Shown: positions 26,881 to 40,189 of the stretch, one piece after another | Numbering within the stretch: position 1 is the first letter of the stretch | Layout: every line of letters starts with the position of its first letter | NCBI GenBank assembly: GCA_036936605.1 | Contig: JAUPFV010000005.1 | Coordinates: 158,039,195-158,103,194 of the forward strand | Source of the DNA: Limnanthes douglasii subsp. nivea | Lineage: Eukaryota; Streptophyta; Magnoliopsida; Brassicales; Limnanthaceae | Direction of reading: 5' to 3' | Length of the DNA: 64,000 nt | Notes under the pieces: generated by a model | What the model was told of the DNA's origin: nothing | Databases searched by the model: none | What the model saw: only the letters and a program-made list of their open reading frames with translations | Made by a program: the position numbers and the translations under genes

Positions 26881-28559
26881 TCGACAGTTGATCTACTCCT
26901 TTTACTATTGATTCACGCTCATTGCACCATGTGATAAAAAAATCAACAACGTCCAAATCAAATCCGAAGAACAAAGGTAACAAGAAAGAACAGAAAAATA
27001 AATCAATCACAAGCGATTTAACGTGGCTCGAATCTTGAAGAATTCCTACATTCATGGGTAACAAACACAATTTATACGTAGGAGGATACAAAAGAACTCT
27101 CTAACATTTGATACTCAATCAACCATAACTCGTTCTTTGTCTCGTCTCAGAACACATTGCGAATCAATATCTTATCTTATTTAGAGGTCTAAAAACTCGT
27201 AATCCCTTCATTAAAAAAATCATAAAAAAATCTAATTAATATAGTAGACTTAAATAATAATATTTAAAGACCAAAAGTAGTATACCTCATTAATATAATA
27301 TCTAATTAATACATAAAACTTAAATACAAAGAATTAAATTATTTTAAAAAAATACTCAACTAACTAATACAAATCTAATTAATATAAATATAAAAATTAA
27401 CTTATAAAACATATTAAAATTTCCACGAGTTACATTAAATCTATATTTAATCATTTGATTAATTATTTTGAAATTGATTTTGTAAGTATTTAAGATATTA
27501 TTATTTATAAAACTGTATTAATATCTCATATATTATTTTAATATTATAAAATTAACTAATAATACTAACATCATTCTTATTCGACTGTCTAGTATTCTAT
27601 TTGATTGCTTTAACTGAGCTTATTGCGACATATCTGGATATCTAAATTATAGCTATAATATATACTATGAGGTGGTTTAATAGGTTCGCTATACATGTTC
27701 TAAGATAATTCGATTTTAGAAAAAAGGAAATATCATAGTTAGACGGTTGACTTGTACTGTTCTTTGAGTACATCAATAATATACATAAAGTGACAAAATG
27801 AGATACAAACATTGTTGAAGACAAATATGAGTAATTCAATGAAGAAACTTTATTCCAAGCACCAGCCAATCTTTTTTGTTCTTTATTATTTTGTAAACCT
27901 TTTTCTTTTCTTTGTACAATTATGATTACTCAAATTCTTTGTGCTGTCTTTGTGACGGAAAGAGCGGAAAGTAGCTATCTGTATATGAGTAGCTCAATTT
28001 TATTTTAATTTTTTGTGTGATAGTTGAATTTTATCTGTACTCAATTATTAATTCGGTCGTCAATTAAATAGTTTAATTTCGATTTTATACAGTTGATGGC
28101 GCAATAAGACAGTCTAAATATTTGACCGGTACCCTACAAGGAAACCGCTTCTACTGTATACGACCATATTTATTCTTAACTCTATTACTATTACTTTCAT
28201 ACAAAGTAGTTGGGGATTAACTATTTGTATAATTCATACTCGTGTTGGTATAGTTGTTTAGTTGTATTTATTAGGCTAAAAATCATCACTTTTACTTTTA
28301 CTCGTTTATGTTTCATGCAGGTTCCAGATTACTTTTTTTTTTCGTTTTAAATATTTAACTTTTTTTATACACAAGGTTATTTAAGAATTGCCGAGTGATA
28401 GTTTTAGTACTAGATTTTTCATTTTTTTTTTTATTTTTAACCATTTTCTTTTTCTCAATTTGAATATAATAAACAAAAAATTGGGTGTGTACTATTGATA
28501 GATGATGTGAATAATTAAATGTGAGACGAAGATCTATTTTTTGAACTGCACATGAAAAT
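26881..28559. other. AT-rich region, possibly with a faint copia RT trace
   Basis: 26900-27090 resembles an LTR edge (ATTTAACGTGGCTCG, a word common at plant LTR or primer regions). The minus strand at 27640-27870 could be read as a very decayed copia RT (AWNKVSSL then YIIDVL), but this is too weak to annotate as a gene. The remainder has no recognisable feature. Confidence 0.3.
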
Positions 28560-31540
28560 TTTTATGTAATGTGTCGTCATCTAATTCTTACATTGTTAAT
28601 ATTAAACGGTGATCCTCCCATAAATTTCCACGGTAGAAAGGGTCTAAAACAGAGCAATTATTTGTCTCGTTTCTTATTTGTTTTTGTCATGCAAGTTCTC
28701 TCAAATATTCTCAAAGAGAAAAGTATTGATGCTAACTTCTACTTCCACTAGAAGTGTCATAAGCTTAAGATTGTCTCGCAGAATCTTGTTTATGTTGAAT
28801 TTCATAATTTTGGTTGCTTTGTGAAGAATAAACTAGTAAGGAACGTGTTACTCAAAGAGAAATCTTAAAATGTTCTATGTAAGAATGTTGTATAAAAGAC
28901 TTTTTCACCCTTCTAGTAAAGTTTTTTCTAATATCCTAAAGAAGTGTGACCTCCATACTATTTTGAACAAAGAAATGAAATTGTGTGATGTGTGTCAACT
29001 TGGTAAATCTCATTAATTATCTTTCTTTAATTCCAATTCCTATATTACACGTATTTTAGACCTTATTTTCGCATGTGTATGGAGATTTCTCCTATGAAGT
29101 TCCAATCTGATTTTAAATATTACAATTAGTTGTTGGATGACTTTACTAGGTAAATTTTGGTATATTCTTTAGAATAAAATATTAAAGAAATCATTGCCTT
29201 CATTCATTTTTAACCTTCTTTGAAAATTAGTTTGAAAAAATATTATAATTAGAATAGGGTGGTGAGTTTATAACTTATGTACAAACAACCAAGCAATTAA
29301 TGATACACTTTTAACATCATGCACTTACACATCTACCCAAAATGGACCAATAGAAATAAAATATCAGCATATTATTGAAATATTTTGAACCATTCTAACA
29401 CAAACTAAACTGCGTTAAAAATACTGGGTGGATCCTTGTGATTGTGATCTGTCGTGACCCTCAGACCAAGAAGTTTCTTTAAAGCTCCCAAATTTTTCAT
29501 TGCAAATTCATTTGTTAGTTTCTTCTTCATATCATTTATATATTTCACTACTAGGTCACACAATAAAAATATCATTCACATATAGAAACAAAATAAAAAA
29601 GGTTTTTTCACATCTCTTTATGTAGCAACAATTATCTAAATCACAATTAGTAAAATCAGTGGTATTTATAAACCTTTCAAGAATGTTGTATTTAATTACA
29701 AATATGTTGTATTTGGTTATATATTTTTGGGATGTATAAAATCTAAAAATTATCTGAAGCAAGAAATTTGTCTTAAATGAGAATATTATGTACAAAGACA
29801 ATCAAATATAATTAGAATACTAAAGGAAGTAGAGGTAAAATATTATGCTTATGTTGATTTAGATGAGATTTCTAGAATCAATATGCATGATAAGATTGTA
29901 TATAACTAGAAAAATAAATTGATTGATATAAGGTTGCATAGCCCAGCTTCTATAAACCCAATTACTTTGATTTCTTTCTTAGAAAACAATATTAGGGTGC
30001 CTAAGAGAGTAAATGTTTATTTATCATTTACTCATCACAGATTGATGTCAAATGAAGGTGAGTCTGAAAATTATAATAAATATTTGCAAGTTGAAAATTT
30101 GAGCAAGTGGGAGTTATTTATGGAAATGAGATGGACTATTTGTTCAAGAATCAGACTTGACAGGGAGTCGGGCTACCGAAAAGGAATAAGGCTTTGCATA
30201 ACAAAACAATATACAAAATAAAATAATATCATGGTGAGAGTACATGTTACAATGTCAGACTAGTTGTGAAGGGTTTTTAACAAAACGAATGTGTATATTG
30301 CACCTATATTTTCTTTCCAAATATGAAATTAAATACAATCAAATTGGTTTTCAGAATTTTATTATTTCACGGTGATTTGAATAGATAAATTTATATAGTG
30401 CAACCACATGATTTTGAAATACAATAAGAAGAATTTGGTTTGCAAACTAAAGAAAAACGTGTATGTTTGAAACAAGCTCTAGATCAGTGGTATATGACGT
30501 TTGACAGTTCTATAGATACCATCTAGTTTACTTATATTGGATCATATAATTGTTGCTACATAAATAGACATTGAAATAAATTTACTATTTTGTTATTATA
30601 TATGGATGATATGCTTATTGCATGATATAGCAATGAAAAAATAGATTATATGAAGAAAAAATTGTCAAAAGAGTTTGGAAAGAAAAAATTAGGAGCTTCA
30701 AAACAAATTCTTGATATGAAAATCACGAGAGATAACAATCATGGTACCTTGAAGATGTTGCAGTCGAAATATGTGAACAAGATTATGAAAATATTTAATA
30801 TGAAAATCTCCAAACCAATTGGCACAACTCTTTGGTAATCACTCTAAGCTAACAAAATGTTAGTCCATTAAGACAACATAATATGATGCTTATATGAAGA
30901 ATATTATTTATGTGTCGGCGATGGAGAGCCTTTATGTCATGTTTTGTTTCATACCTAATATTTCACATGCTGTGAAAATTATGAGCATATACACGATTAA
31001 TTCATGAAAAACTTAATTGAAGGCAGTCAAGTGGCTACTTCAGTATTTGAAAGATAGTGCATATACATCAATTTGTTTCACGTGTAAAAGTATGAAGTTG
31101 CATGGTTATTTTGATGCTGACTTGGCTTGAGATATCGATAGTAGAAATATAACTATTTGGTGTGTGTGTATACTTTGGATAGTATTATTGTGCGACGATA
31201 TTCTAATTTTATAAAGATAATAGCATTGTCTATTATTAAGGCTAAATATGTTGTTGTTGTTGTTAAGGCGAGAAACATGATTATATGGTTACATTGTGTT
31301 TGAGGTGAGTTGGGTATGAAGAAAAAACAGATTTTTGCATAGTGATAATCATAGTTATACTTTCTTAGTAGATAAATTGGTAGAACAAGTCCATAAGCAA
31401 GAATTTAGATATTAAATATAATTTAATTTGTTTTTTTGATAGAAAATGACTATCAAGAGTTTAAAAATTTGATAAAACAAAAACTTCTATAGACATGTAA
31501 ATAAAATATGTGATGCTTGATAAAATTAAATTGTGTGAAA
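28560..31540 (+). pseudogene. Ty1/copia relic H: GAG-pre-integrase to RNase H
   Basis: Recognisable pieces in order: the GAG-pre-integrase motif MKLCDVCQLGKSH at about 28975-29015; integrase remnants (CTYTSTQNGPIE) near 29320-29355; a linker (VNVYLSFTHHRLMSNEGES) near 30010-30065; RT active-site region (YMDDMLIA) at about 30600; KKLGASKQILDMKITRD at 30680-30730; and the 'TYWCVCIL..' and 'DADLA' RNase H region at 31100-31200. Frame changes and stops are frequent. No LTR pair was identified. Confidence 0.7.
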
Positions 31541-32279
31541 TTTTAGTGGAACTTCGAGTTTGATGAGTAGCTACAAGAGTTTTCGCGTTGATTAAGTAAA
31601 TTTTGAATTTTGTTTATAGTGGAGTTAGGATACCTATGGACGAACCAATATGTCCAAAAATTTAATACTTTTTTTATTTTGTTCTTATCATTTTTAAGAA
31701 TTGTGTTGTTAAGTTATTTGTATATAACCAAATTTGTTTTTAAACGTATTATATATATATTGTTATTATTATTTATTTTATAATAATGGTCTTAACCGTT
31801 TGAACTTATTTTCAGATAATTATTACAAATGATTACTCTATCGAATTAATATATGATGCTATTTTGAATATGAATTTTGTTTACATACTCGATATTTTTT
31901 TAATAATAGATAACATTATACTTTGTATAATATAAATGTTTATATCTTGTTATTTTGTTTATTTAAAGCTTATAACTGTCATTGATAGTTTTAGTATATT
32001 GATTTTATTTATATAGTTTTTCTTTAAAATTTATGGTGAAGGTTTCTCGATTATAATAATTTTTTCATATATTTTTTTATTTCAAAATATTCGGTAAGAA
32101 ACTCTATTATGGTGATTTTAATAAATTTAGTTCATGTTGTCTCATGAATTAATGACTAAATTGATCAAAATCTTCATTATCGTGGGACACTCACCAGATA
32201 TTTCGAAATCAAAAGATTAAATTTATTAAAGTCAACAAGTCGATGGAATTTCACTAGACATTTAGAAAAGCTATATGAA
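31541..32279. other. AT-rich spacer left of copia element E
   Basis: No coding or repeat feature recognised. It may contain the 3' LTR of relic H, but no partner sequence was found. Confidence 0.35.
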
Positions 32280-33216
32280 ATTAGTAAGTGTATGCTAGAA
32301 GTAACTCATCAATAATGATATTCTTGAAGGACTAAATTTTCATAGTTGGTTCTGTCGCAACATGTATTAGACAAAAAAATGTTGAAACTCTTTGGATGAA
32401 GCTTAAGGTGTGATTTAGTGACAAAGATGTTTGTTGGATCCCAAGGGTTAAGATAAGTTGATAAGAATGTTGAGCATTGTATCTAAGAAATATGTGTTAA
32501 GCTTAATCAACATGGTCTGAAATAAGTTGATCTGGAGTACCACTTGATCTGAAGCGAGATGAACCGTAGCACCAAGGTGGACCGAAGCGGAGTATTATAT
32601 TTGCTAAATATCTTATGTTATTTGGGTATCCTATTTTAGTCTTTCTATATTAATTAGATTGCCTATAATAATTAGATTATCTATATTAAATATAATTTTT
32701 TATTTGCGAGGTTTCTTATATTAAAAGTTTAGAAGTTATTTCAGTTATTGATTAATTAGCTTTAATCTGGAGCGTATACTGAAGAATTAGATTTTCCCTT
32801 ACACCTATAAATAGAAGAACATATTGATATGCAATGTGTGATATGATTATGCAAGCTGCATATTTCATAGAAGAGTGAAATAACTTTAGGTATTTTGAGA
32901 ACTAAGTGAGGTGAGAGATAAACATTGAATATAGGATTCCACGAATCACGTCATCTTTTGTTACAACAAGTAATTAAGTCGGTTGTCTTTAAAGAGTCCT
33001 TATGTAACCTACTTGTTTCTAAATAAAAATGTATGTTACCAGTGGATGTAGGGTTTCTTCACAATTTCAATAGTGTTAAATATTCTCTTATGTACTTTAT
33101 TTTATTGTACTTTCTTTTATTTTTTGCTCGTCTTAAATAGTGGAACTAGATTATTCTTCCTTAGGTTCATTTAATCTTATATCGTCTCTTGTATTGATCG
33201 AACGGTAGTGTTTTCC
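32280..33216 (+). repeat. 5' LTR of copia element E
   Basis: Shares with the 3' LTR, in order: GCTAGA.GTAACTC.TCAA; CATAGTTGG.TCT; GTTGAAACTCTTT; CCTATAAATA.AAGAACATAT (TATA-like at about 32813-32820); and TGTGATATGATT. A PBS-like TGGTGCAGTGAGC follows at 33225-33237. Confidence 0.8.
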
Positions 33217-33224
33217 CTAAAAAG

Positions 33225-33237
33225 TGGTGCAGTGAGC
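33225..33237 (+). other. Degenerate primer binding site of copia element E
   Basis: TGGTGCAGTGAGC resembles the plant initiator-tRNA-Met type PBS TGGTATCAGAGC, with changes, at the expected place just after the LTR. Confidence 0.5.
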
Positions 33238-34370
33238 ATATGGCAACAGTAGAAGGAGTAGATCGGGCACATATTTTTAGGTTGGAGAATCAGATATTTC
33301 ATGGACACATGAAAGCCACGAAATATGGGTTTCATGCAGCTTAACTTAGAAATATTTGATGGATATAATGATTACCACCTATGGAAAATTAAGTTTAAAT
33401 CTTACCTACTATAGAAAGGATTGACGACTTTCATCAATGATAAAGCTACAAAGGTCGATGTCGTTGTATTTTCTAAAACTTATAGTACCCTTATACTAAT
33501 TTTGGGAAATCAAGTTATACGAAAGGTATCTGAAAGGCCTACGACATTGGGAATATGGAATCGGATGGAGGAGATTTACATGAAGAATTCTTTAATTAAC
33601 ATGTTTAATCTAAACAAACAACTTTACATATTATCAAGGTATAAAACTGAATCGTACTCGATTTGAATGTAGTTGGTGGGAAGATGGATGGGTATGAACA
33701 CTCTATGGACATGATGTTCTACAAAAAATCCTTTATGATAGTCCAACTCAAGAGCAGTTTTAACTCCAAAGATGTTCAAAATAAGAGTGTAGAATGGTGA
33801 ATCTGAAGGGTATGGTCTGAGTGTAAGAGATCGTTCGAGAAAAATATATTCAAGTAGGATGAGAGAGCACTCTTGGTCAAAGTCCAAAAGAGTTGCAACA
33901 AGTTCAAAATTGATTTGTTGGGTATGCAAGAACAAATGACGTATCAGTCAAAACTACATGGTGAATGGAAATTGTAACAACTACTAGAAGATCAAAGATG
34001 GAGATGATGCAATACTGTTTATTGATTGTGTGTACGTTGATAAGTTAATTACTTTTTATTCTTACAAGTACAAAAATAAATGGGTATTGGATTCAGGTGT
34101 GTTATTTCATATGACTTCCAATAAGCATTGGTTACAGACCATGGAATGCTTATTGGTGGAAAGGTCATCCTTGGGAATGACAAATCATATAATTTTAAAG
34201 AGAATAGAACAATTCGGCTCAAGTTATCTACAAGACTTGAGAAAGTGATTAACAACGTAAGGTATGTTCCCAAAGTTATACACGATCTTATTTTTATTGG
34301 GATGTTATATAAGGAATGGTTTACATATATGAGTAGAGATGGTAGACTTAGGATCTTGTAAGGCCCTCTT
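33238..34370 (+). pseudogene. gag and protease relic of copia element E
   Basis: The gag domain is readable at 33345-33660 (FDGYNDYHLWKIKFKSYL, LGIWNRMEEIYM, LNKQLYIL). A degraded nucleocapsid region lies near 33890-33960. The protease/pre-integrase segment at 34128-34361 (GKVILGNDKSYNF, NNVRYVPKVIHDLIFIGML) is the best-preserved piece. The catalytic D-S/T-G site corresponds to about 34088-34100 (LDSGV). At least three frameshifts and several stops disable it. Confidence 0.75.
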
Positions 34371-35340
34371 ATTGTTATGAAAGCCAATAGGACTAATGAT
34401 TTGTTAGTTCTTGAGGTATCTGTAGTGGTAGAGGTTGTACCAAGAGGACTAATGGTGTATTAGTTCTTGGGGGCTTTGTATTACTAGAAGGTATGTCTAG
34501 TGGGGTTAAGGACTCTACTAGGTTGTAGCATCACCGGTTGGGGTATTTAAGTAAGAAGAGTCTTAGTGAACTAAGTAAACATGGTTGTTAGATGGTAGCA
34601 TAGTTCAGAAGCTGAGCTTTTGTGAAAGTTGTGAATTGGCTAAGAGAAAGAGGGTTAAGTTTTTTCCTAACAACAAGACATCCAATGTAATACTTGATTA
34701 TGTTCATTCAGACTTTTAGGGTTTGACATAAGAACCTACCATAGGTGGTGCAAGTTACGTTATATCATTAGTTGATGATTATCCTAGGAAAGTATGGGTT
34801 CTACCTTTGAAAAATAAAGATGAAGTGTTTGATGCCTTAGTAAACTGGAAGAGTTTGGTAGAAAATCAAACTAGGAAAATATTGAAGAAGCTTTAGACTA
34901 ATAATGACTTGGAATATGTGAACAAGGAGTTCATTAGTAATTGTGGAAAGCTTAGCATTTCTAGACACAAAACTGTAAGTGGGACTTCTTAATCAAATGG
35001 GCTTGTTGAGAGAATGAAACTAACCCTATTGCAAAAATTTAGGTGTATGATTCATACGGTTGGAATGGGTCAAAAGTGTTAAGGAAAATTCGTGACAACA
35101 ATTGCATATATCATCAACAAGAGTCTATCTATAGAAGTTAGGTTTCTTTGTTCTCAAGATACCTAGAATAGAGAGAAACCTAAGTTAGAATATTTAAGTA
35201 TGTTGGGATGTGCGTCCTACACATGTGTAAAGCAAGATAAGCTTAGGCCAAGAGCACTTAAATGTTTGTTCATCAGCTATCCATAAGGAGTAAAATGATA
35301 TAGGTTGTGGTGTTTTAAAACTGGATGTTAAAAGTATTTG
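34371..35340 (+). pseudogene. Integrase relic of copia element E
   Basis: GAG-pre-integrase Cys region (LSFCESCELAKRKRVKF) at about 34614-34662. The integrase core starts at 34690-34770 (LDYVHSDF, ASYVISLVDDYPRKVW). It continues as NNDLEYVNKEF at about 34900 and SNGLVERMK near 35000, which holds the catalytic Glu position. GCASYTCVKQDKLRPRALKCLFI follows at about 35210-35275. In-frame stops are scattered through the reading. Confidence 0.75.
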
Positions 35341-37337
35341 ATAATCATGGACATGATTTTTAATGAGGAGAATATGTCATTAAAGAATACGGTAGAGATT
35401 CAACATACTATTACAAAGAAGAGTTGTGAATTTGATGATAAATATGATCAACACGTTGAAGATGAGAAAGTTTATGTTGAAGAAGATTTTAGACATGGTT
35501 CCGCTTCCGATCGTACAAAAGAATCTCAACCATTGCATGAGTCCAAAATATACCAAAGGTCTATTTTTCTAAGGTATTCGCGTGATCATATGGGAGAGAA
35601 ATATGAGCTTGACAGTTATCATGTAGAGAAAGAAGATAAAATAAACATATGTAAAGGTATTGTTTCGTTAATATAATTGGTTATGATTTTTCGATTGAAA
35701 TACAAAGACATACTTTCGAACCCGAAACATATCACGATGCTATCAAGGACAGTGATAAATAGAAATGGCTCCCAAATATAAAATAAAAACTGAGATCTCT
35801 CATGAAGATGAACACCTAGATTCTTGTGAATCAACCAAAGGGTCAGAAGCTGGTTGGGAATATATGGATATTCAAGAGAAATTCATGTATTATTTATGTT
35901 AAGTTACCAAGATACAAATCTAGGGCCGTGGCTGAGGGCTTTACGTAAAAAAAAGTATCGATTTTAATAAAATTATTTTTTCGATTGTGACACAAACCTC
36001 CATCAGTGTTTTGTTGTCAATTTTTGCTAGATTTTATCTTGAGTATATATTATTTCTATCTTTCGATATGATGAATTGGAATAAACAATTTACATGTGTC
36101 AACCAAAGCGGTTTGAAGAAGGAAAATACGGTGACATGTGTTTGTTAAAAAAATTATATATAGGCTTAAACAGTCGTCAAAATAATGGAATTAAATATTC
36201 GATTATTTTATGAGATCTTTTAAGTATATTTGTAGTTTCTACGACAATGGTGTTTATTAGAATGTGGAAGTACACATGAAGAAACAAGTCCTATTTTTCT
36301 TGTATGTTGATGACATACTAATAGCTGGAAGAGATAAGATGAAGTCTGAATCGGTAAAGTCTAGTTGGAAAAAATAGATTAAAATGAATAATATGGGAGA
36401 CTAAGAGGATACTTGGTGTTAGTAATAAGATTACAAACCAAATGGTTATTAATTCTTATCTCAACAATAATATATACATAAGGTCCTAAGGGAGATCGCG
36501 ATGTTTGAAGAAAAAGTAGTTAGAACTCTCATAGGTTCTCAATTCAAACTCATTATTACTTAAGCACCAACCCACACATTAGATAAAAAGTATATGAAGA
36601 AGATACTTTATGTCAATATTATTGGTAGCATTTTTTATGTTATGATTTGCACGAGACCTAATCTTGTCTATGTCCTAACTGTGTTAAGTAAATTCATATC
36701 GAATCTGGGAATATCGTATTGGCATATACTAAAGTGGCTCGTGAGATATTTGAAAGGCTCGAGCTGTGTATCGTTGTGTTATTATTAGAATGATACAAGT
36801 GATATAATTTTGAGACGTCATGTGGACTCCGATTATGCAGGTTGTCTTGACACAAACAATTATACTTCATCTTATATGTTTAATGTTCTTAGAAGAATGG
36901 TTAGTTAGAAATCTTATATACAAAAGGTTGTTACGTTGTCAGCTACAGAAGCCAAGTATATTGTTGTTACGGAAGACATAAAGTAAGTTGTTTGGTTGAA
37001 GAGATTGTTGTGTAAACTCACTATTGTGGAGCAAGATGTGGTTTTATTCTAGTGATAGCACTAGTGTTATTCATGCTATTAATTTAATGAAGAATAAGCA
37101 AACTAAACATGTAAACATTAAGTTGCACTTCATCCGAGATATGGTAGAGAAAAACAAAGTGAAAGTGGCTAAACCTGCTAGCAAGTAAAAACATTCGAAT
37201 GCTCTAACCAAGGCATTGCCGATTTTGAAGCTCACAAACTGCATGAGACTGTGCAAGTCTGGGATGCAAGTAAGTTGGTCTATAAATAGTAGACCATTGG
37301 GTGTAACAGATCCTGGAGTTACTATAATCCTAGGTTG
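35341..37337 (+). pseudogene. RT-RNase H relic of copia element E
   Basis: An acidic linker precedes RT (35341-35670). RT pieces include a frame-shifted active-site region at about 36300 (FSCMLMTY, corresponding to LYVDDM), and GIDSYVMICTRPNL-like sequence at 36640. RNase H segments follow: LIYKRLLRCQLQKPSIL (36910-36960, two frames) and the C-terminal HVNIKLHFIRDMVEKNKVKV at about 37110-37165. The TKALPILKL end lies at about 37210, just before the 3' LTR. Order and spacing are canonical; many lesions. Confidence 0.75.
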
Positions 37338-38080
37338 AGAATTGTTACGTGTAGGCTAGACGTAACTCGTCAACGGAGATACCGTCGAAGGACTTCATGG
37401 TCATAGTTGGATCTCTCATGACATGTATTAGATAAGGACCGTTGAAACTCTTTAGGTGAAGCTTGAGTCGTGACTTAGTGATAGAGACATTTTATTAGAT
37501 CCTATGGGCTGAGGCAAACTGACAAGACTGGTGACCATTGTGTCAAAGAAAATATATGTTAAGCCGAAGCAGGTTGGTCCGAATGTAGGATGGTCCAAAG
37601 CGAACTGATCAAAAGAAGCACTTAATCTCAAATGAAGACCGTATCACCACAGTTGGACCGAAGAAGAGTATTTTATTTTCCTGGTCTCTTATATTAATTG
37701 AGTCCTCTATTTTAATTTTTTCAATATTAATTAGATTCTTTATATTATTTAAGATTTTTTATCTACACGATTTCCTATATTAATGGGTTATGAATTATTT
37801 CAGTTGTTGATTAATGAGTTTTAATTTTGAGTGTCTCACGAAAATTAGGATTTATCTAAACCTATAAATATAAGAACATATTGATATTCAACGTGTGATA
37901 TGATTGCACGATGTGCATATTTTCTAGAAGAGTATTTTCTAGAGATAAGTGATGCGATAGATAAACACCGAAGAGAAAATTCCATGAGTTACATCATTTT
38001 TTTGTTAAAAAATGATTGAAGATTTTGTGTTTAACAAATATTTGTGTAATCTATTTATTTATAAAAATATATATTGTTTC
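37338..38080 (+). repeat. 3' LTR of copia element E, left part
   Basis: Starts TGTTACGTGTAGGCTAGACG and follows the 5' LTR motif by motif until LINE-1 begins at 38081. TATA-like CCTATAAATATAAG at about 37861-37874. Confidence 0.8.
38065..38080. repeat. Target-site duplication of LINE-1, left copy
   Basis: aaatatatattgtttc, identical to 42795-42810. A 16-bp duplication is typical of target-primed reverse transcription. Confidence 0.9.
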
Positions 38081-38300
38081 TTTTTTTTCTTTTTTTTAAT
38101 CTAAAAAAAACTTTATTAATTGGGTTAAATAATGAGTTTTACAACTCTGAGTCCTTAATTTGAACTATATAAAAAAAATAAAGGACTAAAACAAAAAATT
38201 GAAAAGTTGAAATGAATTGGAGCGTGCCAAATTTTCCCTCTCTAGTTCTGATTTCAACTTCAAGCTTTCTTTTCGAGGAAAGCAGATACTTTCTACTCTT
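38081..38300 (-). other. 3' UTR and A-rich tail of LINE-1
   Basis: The minus strand ends in A-rich runs next to the target duplication. Upstream lie AT-rich UTR sequences with no frame. Confidence 0.7.
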
Positions 38301-38556
38301 TCAAGAGAGAAATTACGTTACAATTATCATGGATTCCTTGAAAGATAGTTCATGAGAATTGATCTTTTTGGTTGAGTTCCATCTCCAATAAGAAGCTGTT
38401 TAAGCAGAAATTCATGAGTATTATTTGGTTTATTCATTCTTCTCAATCTTTCGATCAATCCATTTCGTTTTCCAGTTTATTTCTCCATATAGATCATCTT
38501 CTTCAAGATATTTTAGGTTCATCTTCATCAGTTCTGCAAAACAGAGGTAAGGTCAA

Positions 38557-39944
38557 TTACAAACCAGTTCTAATATAGCTTATTTCTAGGCTTCTAAGCT
38601 TCGAGATTGCTTCTAGTTGAGCTGGAGGTTTAAAGTTCTTATAGTCTATTTTTATTTTACACTTTAGGGTCCATGGAGCTAGCCAATCTGCAACTCGATT
38701 TTGTTCCCTAAATATAAAATGAAAAAACATTTTGCTAGTGATAAGTGATATGGTTCTATCCATTATTGATGCTAAGTAATTTGGGATTTTAACAGAACAG
38801 ATGAGAGAAATAAGAATTCTGCAATATGATTCAATTTCAAATTCCCTTGTGCCAATGATTTTGCATATGACAAGTTCATCAAACATTGTCATTGCTTCAG
38901 CTTTTAACGGGTAAGTTTTCCATAATTGTTGCCATATTCACTGATTATAACTCTCTTGTTGTCTCTAATAAGTATTCCTCCACTTGATTCTACATATGGT
39001 AAGCAACATGCGTCTGAATTTAGTTTGAATCTCCTTGGCTTTGGAAGCGCTCATTTGAGGTAAGTGATTTTCTATTTAGATTTGATGTGATTTACACAAC
39101 CAAGAGATGTTGCTTCACTCTCATTAAGTTTTCAGTGCTTCCTCAGAAGAAGATTAGAGTGGTCTAGATGTGACAACATGTTTGTGGTGTAGTTAATAGT
39201 TGATCTTGAATAGAAATTGTCTCCATTGATTTTCGTCTTATTGTGTTGTTGCCAAAAAAATAAGTGGGGTAGGTTTGTTTTGACATGAATCTTTCCTGGA
39301 GCTGACCAGAACCAACTTCTAAGCATGTGCTTTAAAGTTATGTGTCTTCTTATGTCAATCCTAAGTATACCTACAAAATAAATCCATATACTCCAAGCAA
39401 AGTTACAGGATACAAATAGAGGGTCTTTTGATTCTTCATTTAGGAAAAACTGGCATTTAGATGCAAGTTGAATATGTCTAGCTTTGATTATAGAGTCAAT
39501 AGGCAGCTTGTTTGTCAATAGTCTTCAAGCAAGGAAATAGCATTTCCTTGGGGTTATGTTATTCCGCAAACTTTTAAATAATGATGAATTGAACAGAGCT
39601 GGTCTGATACCCTTCAAAGTATCTTTTACACTAAAGTTACCATTACTAGATAAGCTCCATTCAATCCTGTCTTTAACATTTTCTTTAATGTTAGTTTTTA
39701 GGACAAGGTTAATGTTGGAGTCAATAAGATAACTTTGTAGTTTATTAACATTCCATCTGTAATTTTCCCAAAAGGATCTAACTTGAATGCCTTTAAACCA
39801 GCTATCATTTGAATTATGAGCAAGCTTTATTAAAGGATTATTACCATACCAGTTATCTAACCACATATTGACTTTACCTTCCGCCAACTTCCACCTGATT
39901 CTTCCTTCAGCAAATTTTTTTATTTCTGTTAGTCTCTTCCACAT
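38557..39944 (-). pseudogene. ORF2 C-terminal part of LINE-1 (zf-RVT region and RNase H)
   Basis: Minus-strand reading: 39944-39525 (MWKRLTEIKKFAEGRIRWKL, MWLDNWYGNNPL) is the region after RT in plant L1 ORF2. 39518-39132 contains the Cys-poor remnant of the zf-RVT segment (KLPIDSIIKARHIQLASKCQFF). 39030-38557 is an RNase H domain: LNSDACC with its first Asp, GGILIRD, and IFREQNRVADWLAPWTL at the C-terminal end. Frameshifts separate the three pieces. The RNase H is of the archaeal-like type known to have been acquired by a plant L1 lineage. Confidence 0.8.
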
Positions 39945-40189
39945 TAAGGAACCTTTTTTGAGAAGTTAATCTGTAGAGGGTGGTTTCCTTTACAGTAGAC
40001 ACTCTGCATTATTCTATCGCATAATGAGATGTTTTCTCTGAAGTTTATCCAAAGTTTGCAAGAGAAAGATTTCTAAATGTATTACAACCTACTTATGTTC
40101 AGTCAACCTTCTCTAAAATGATTTGCATAATTTTTTCTAAGAAGACCCATGGATTTTAGTAGCTTCATTTGAAAATCCCCATAGGAATT

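Noticed and set aside
27642..27869. Minus-strand frame possibly from a copia RT
   Set aside because: Only a few scattered residues fit; not enough to call a domain.
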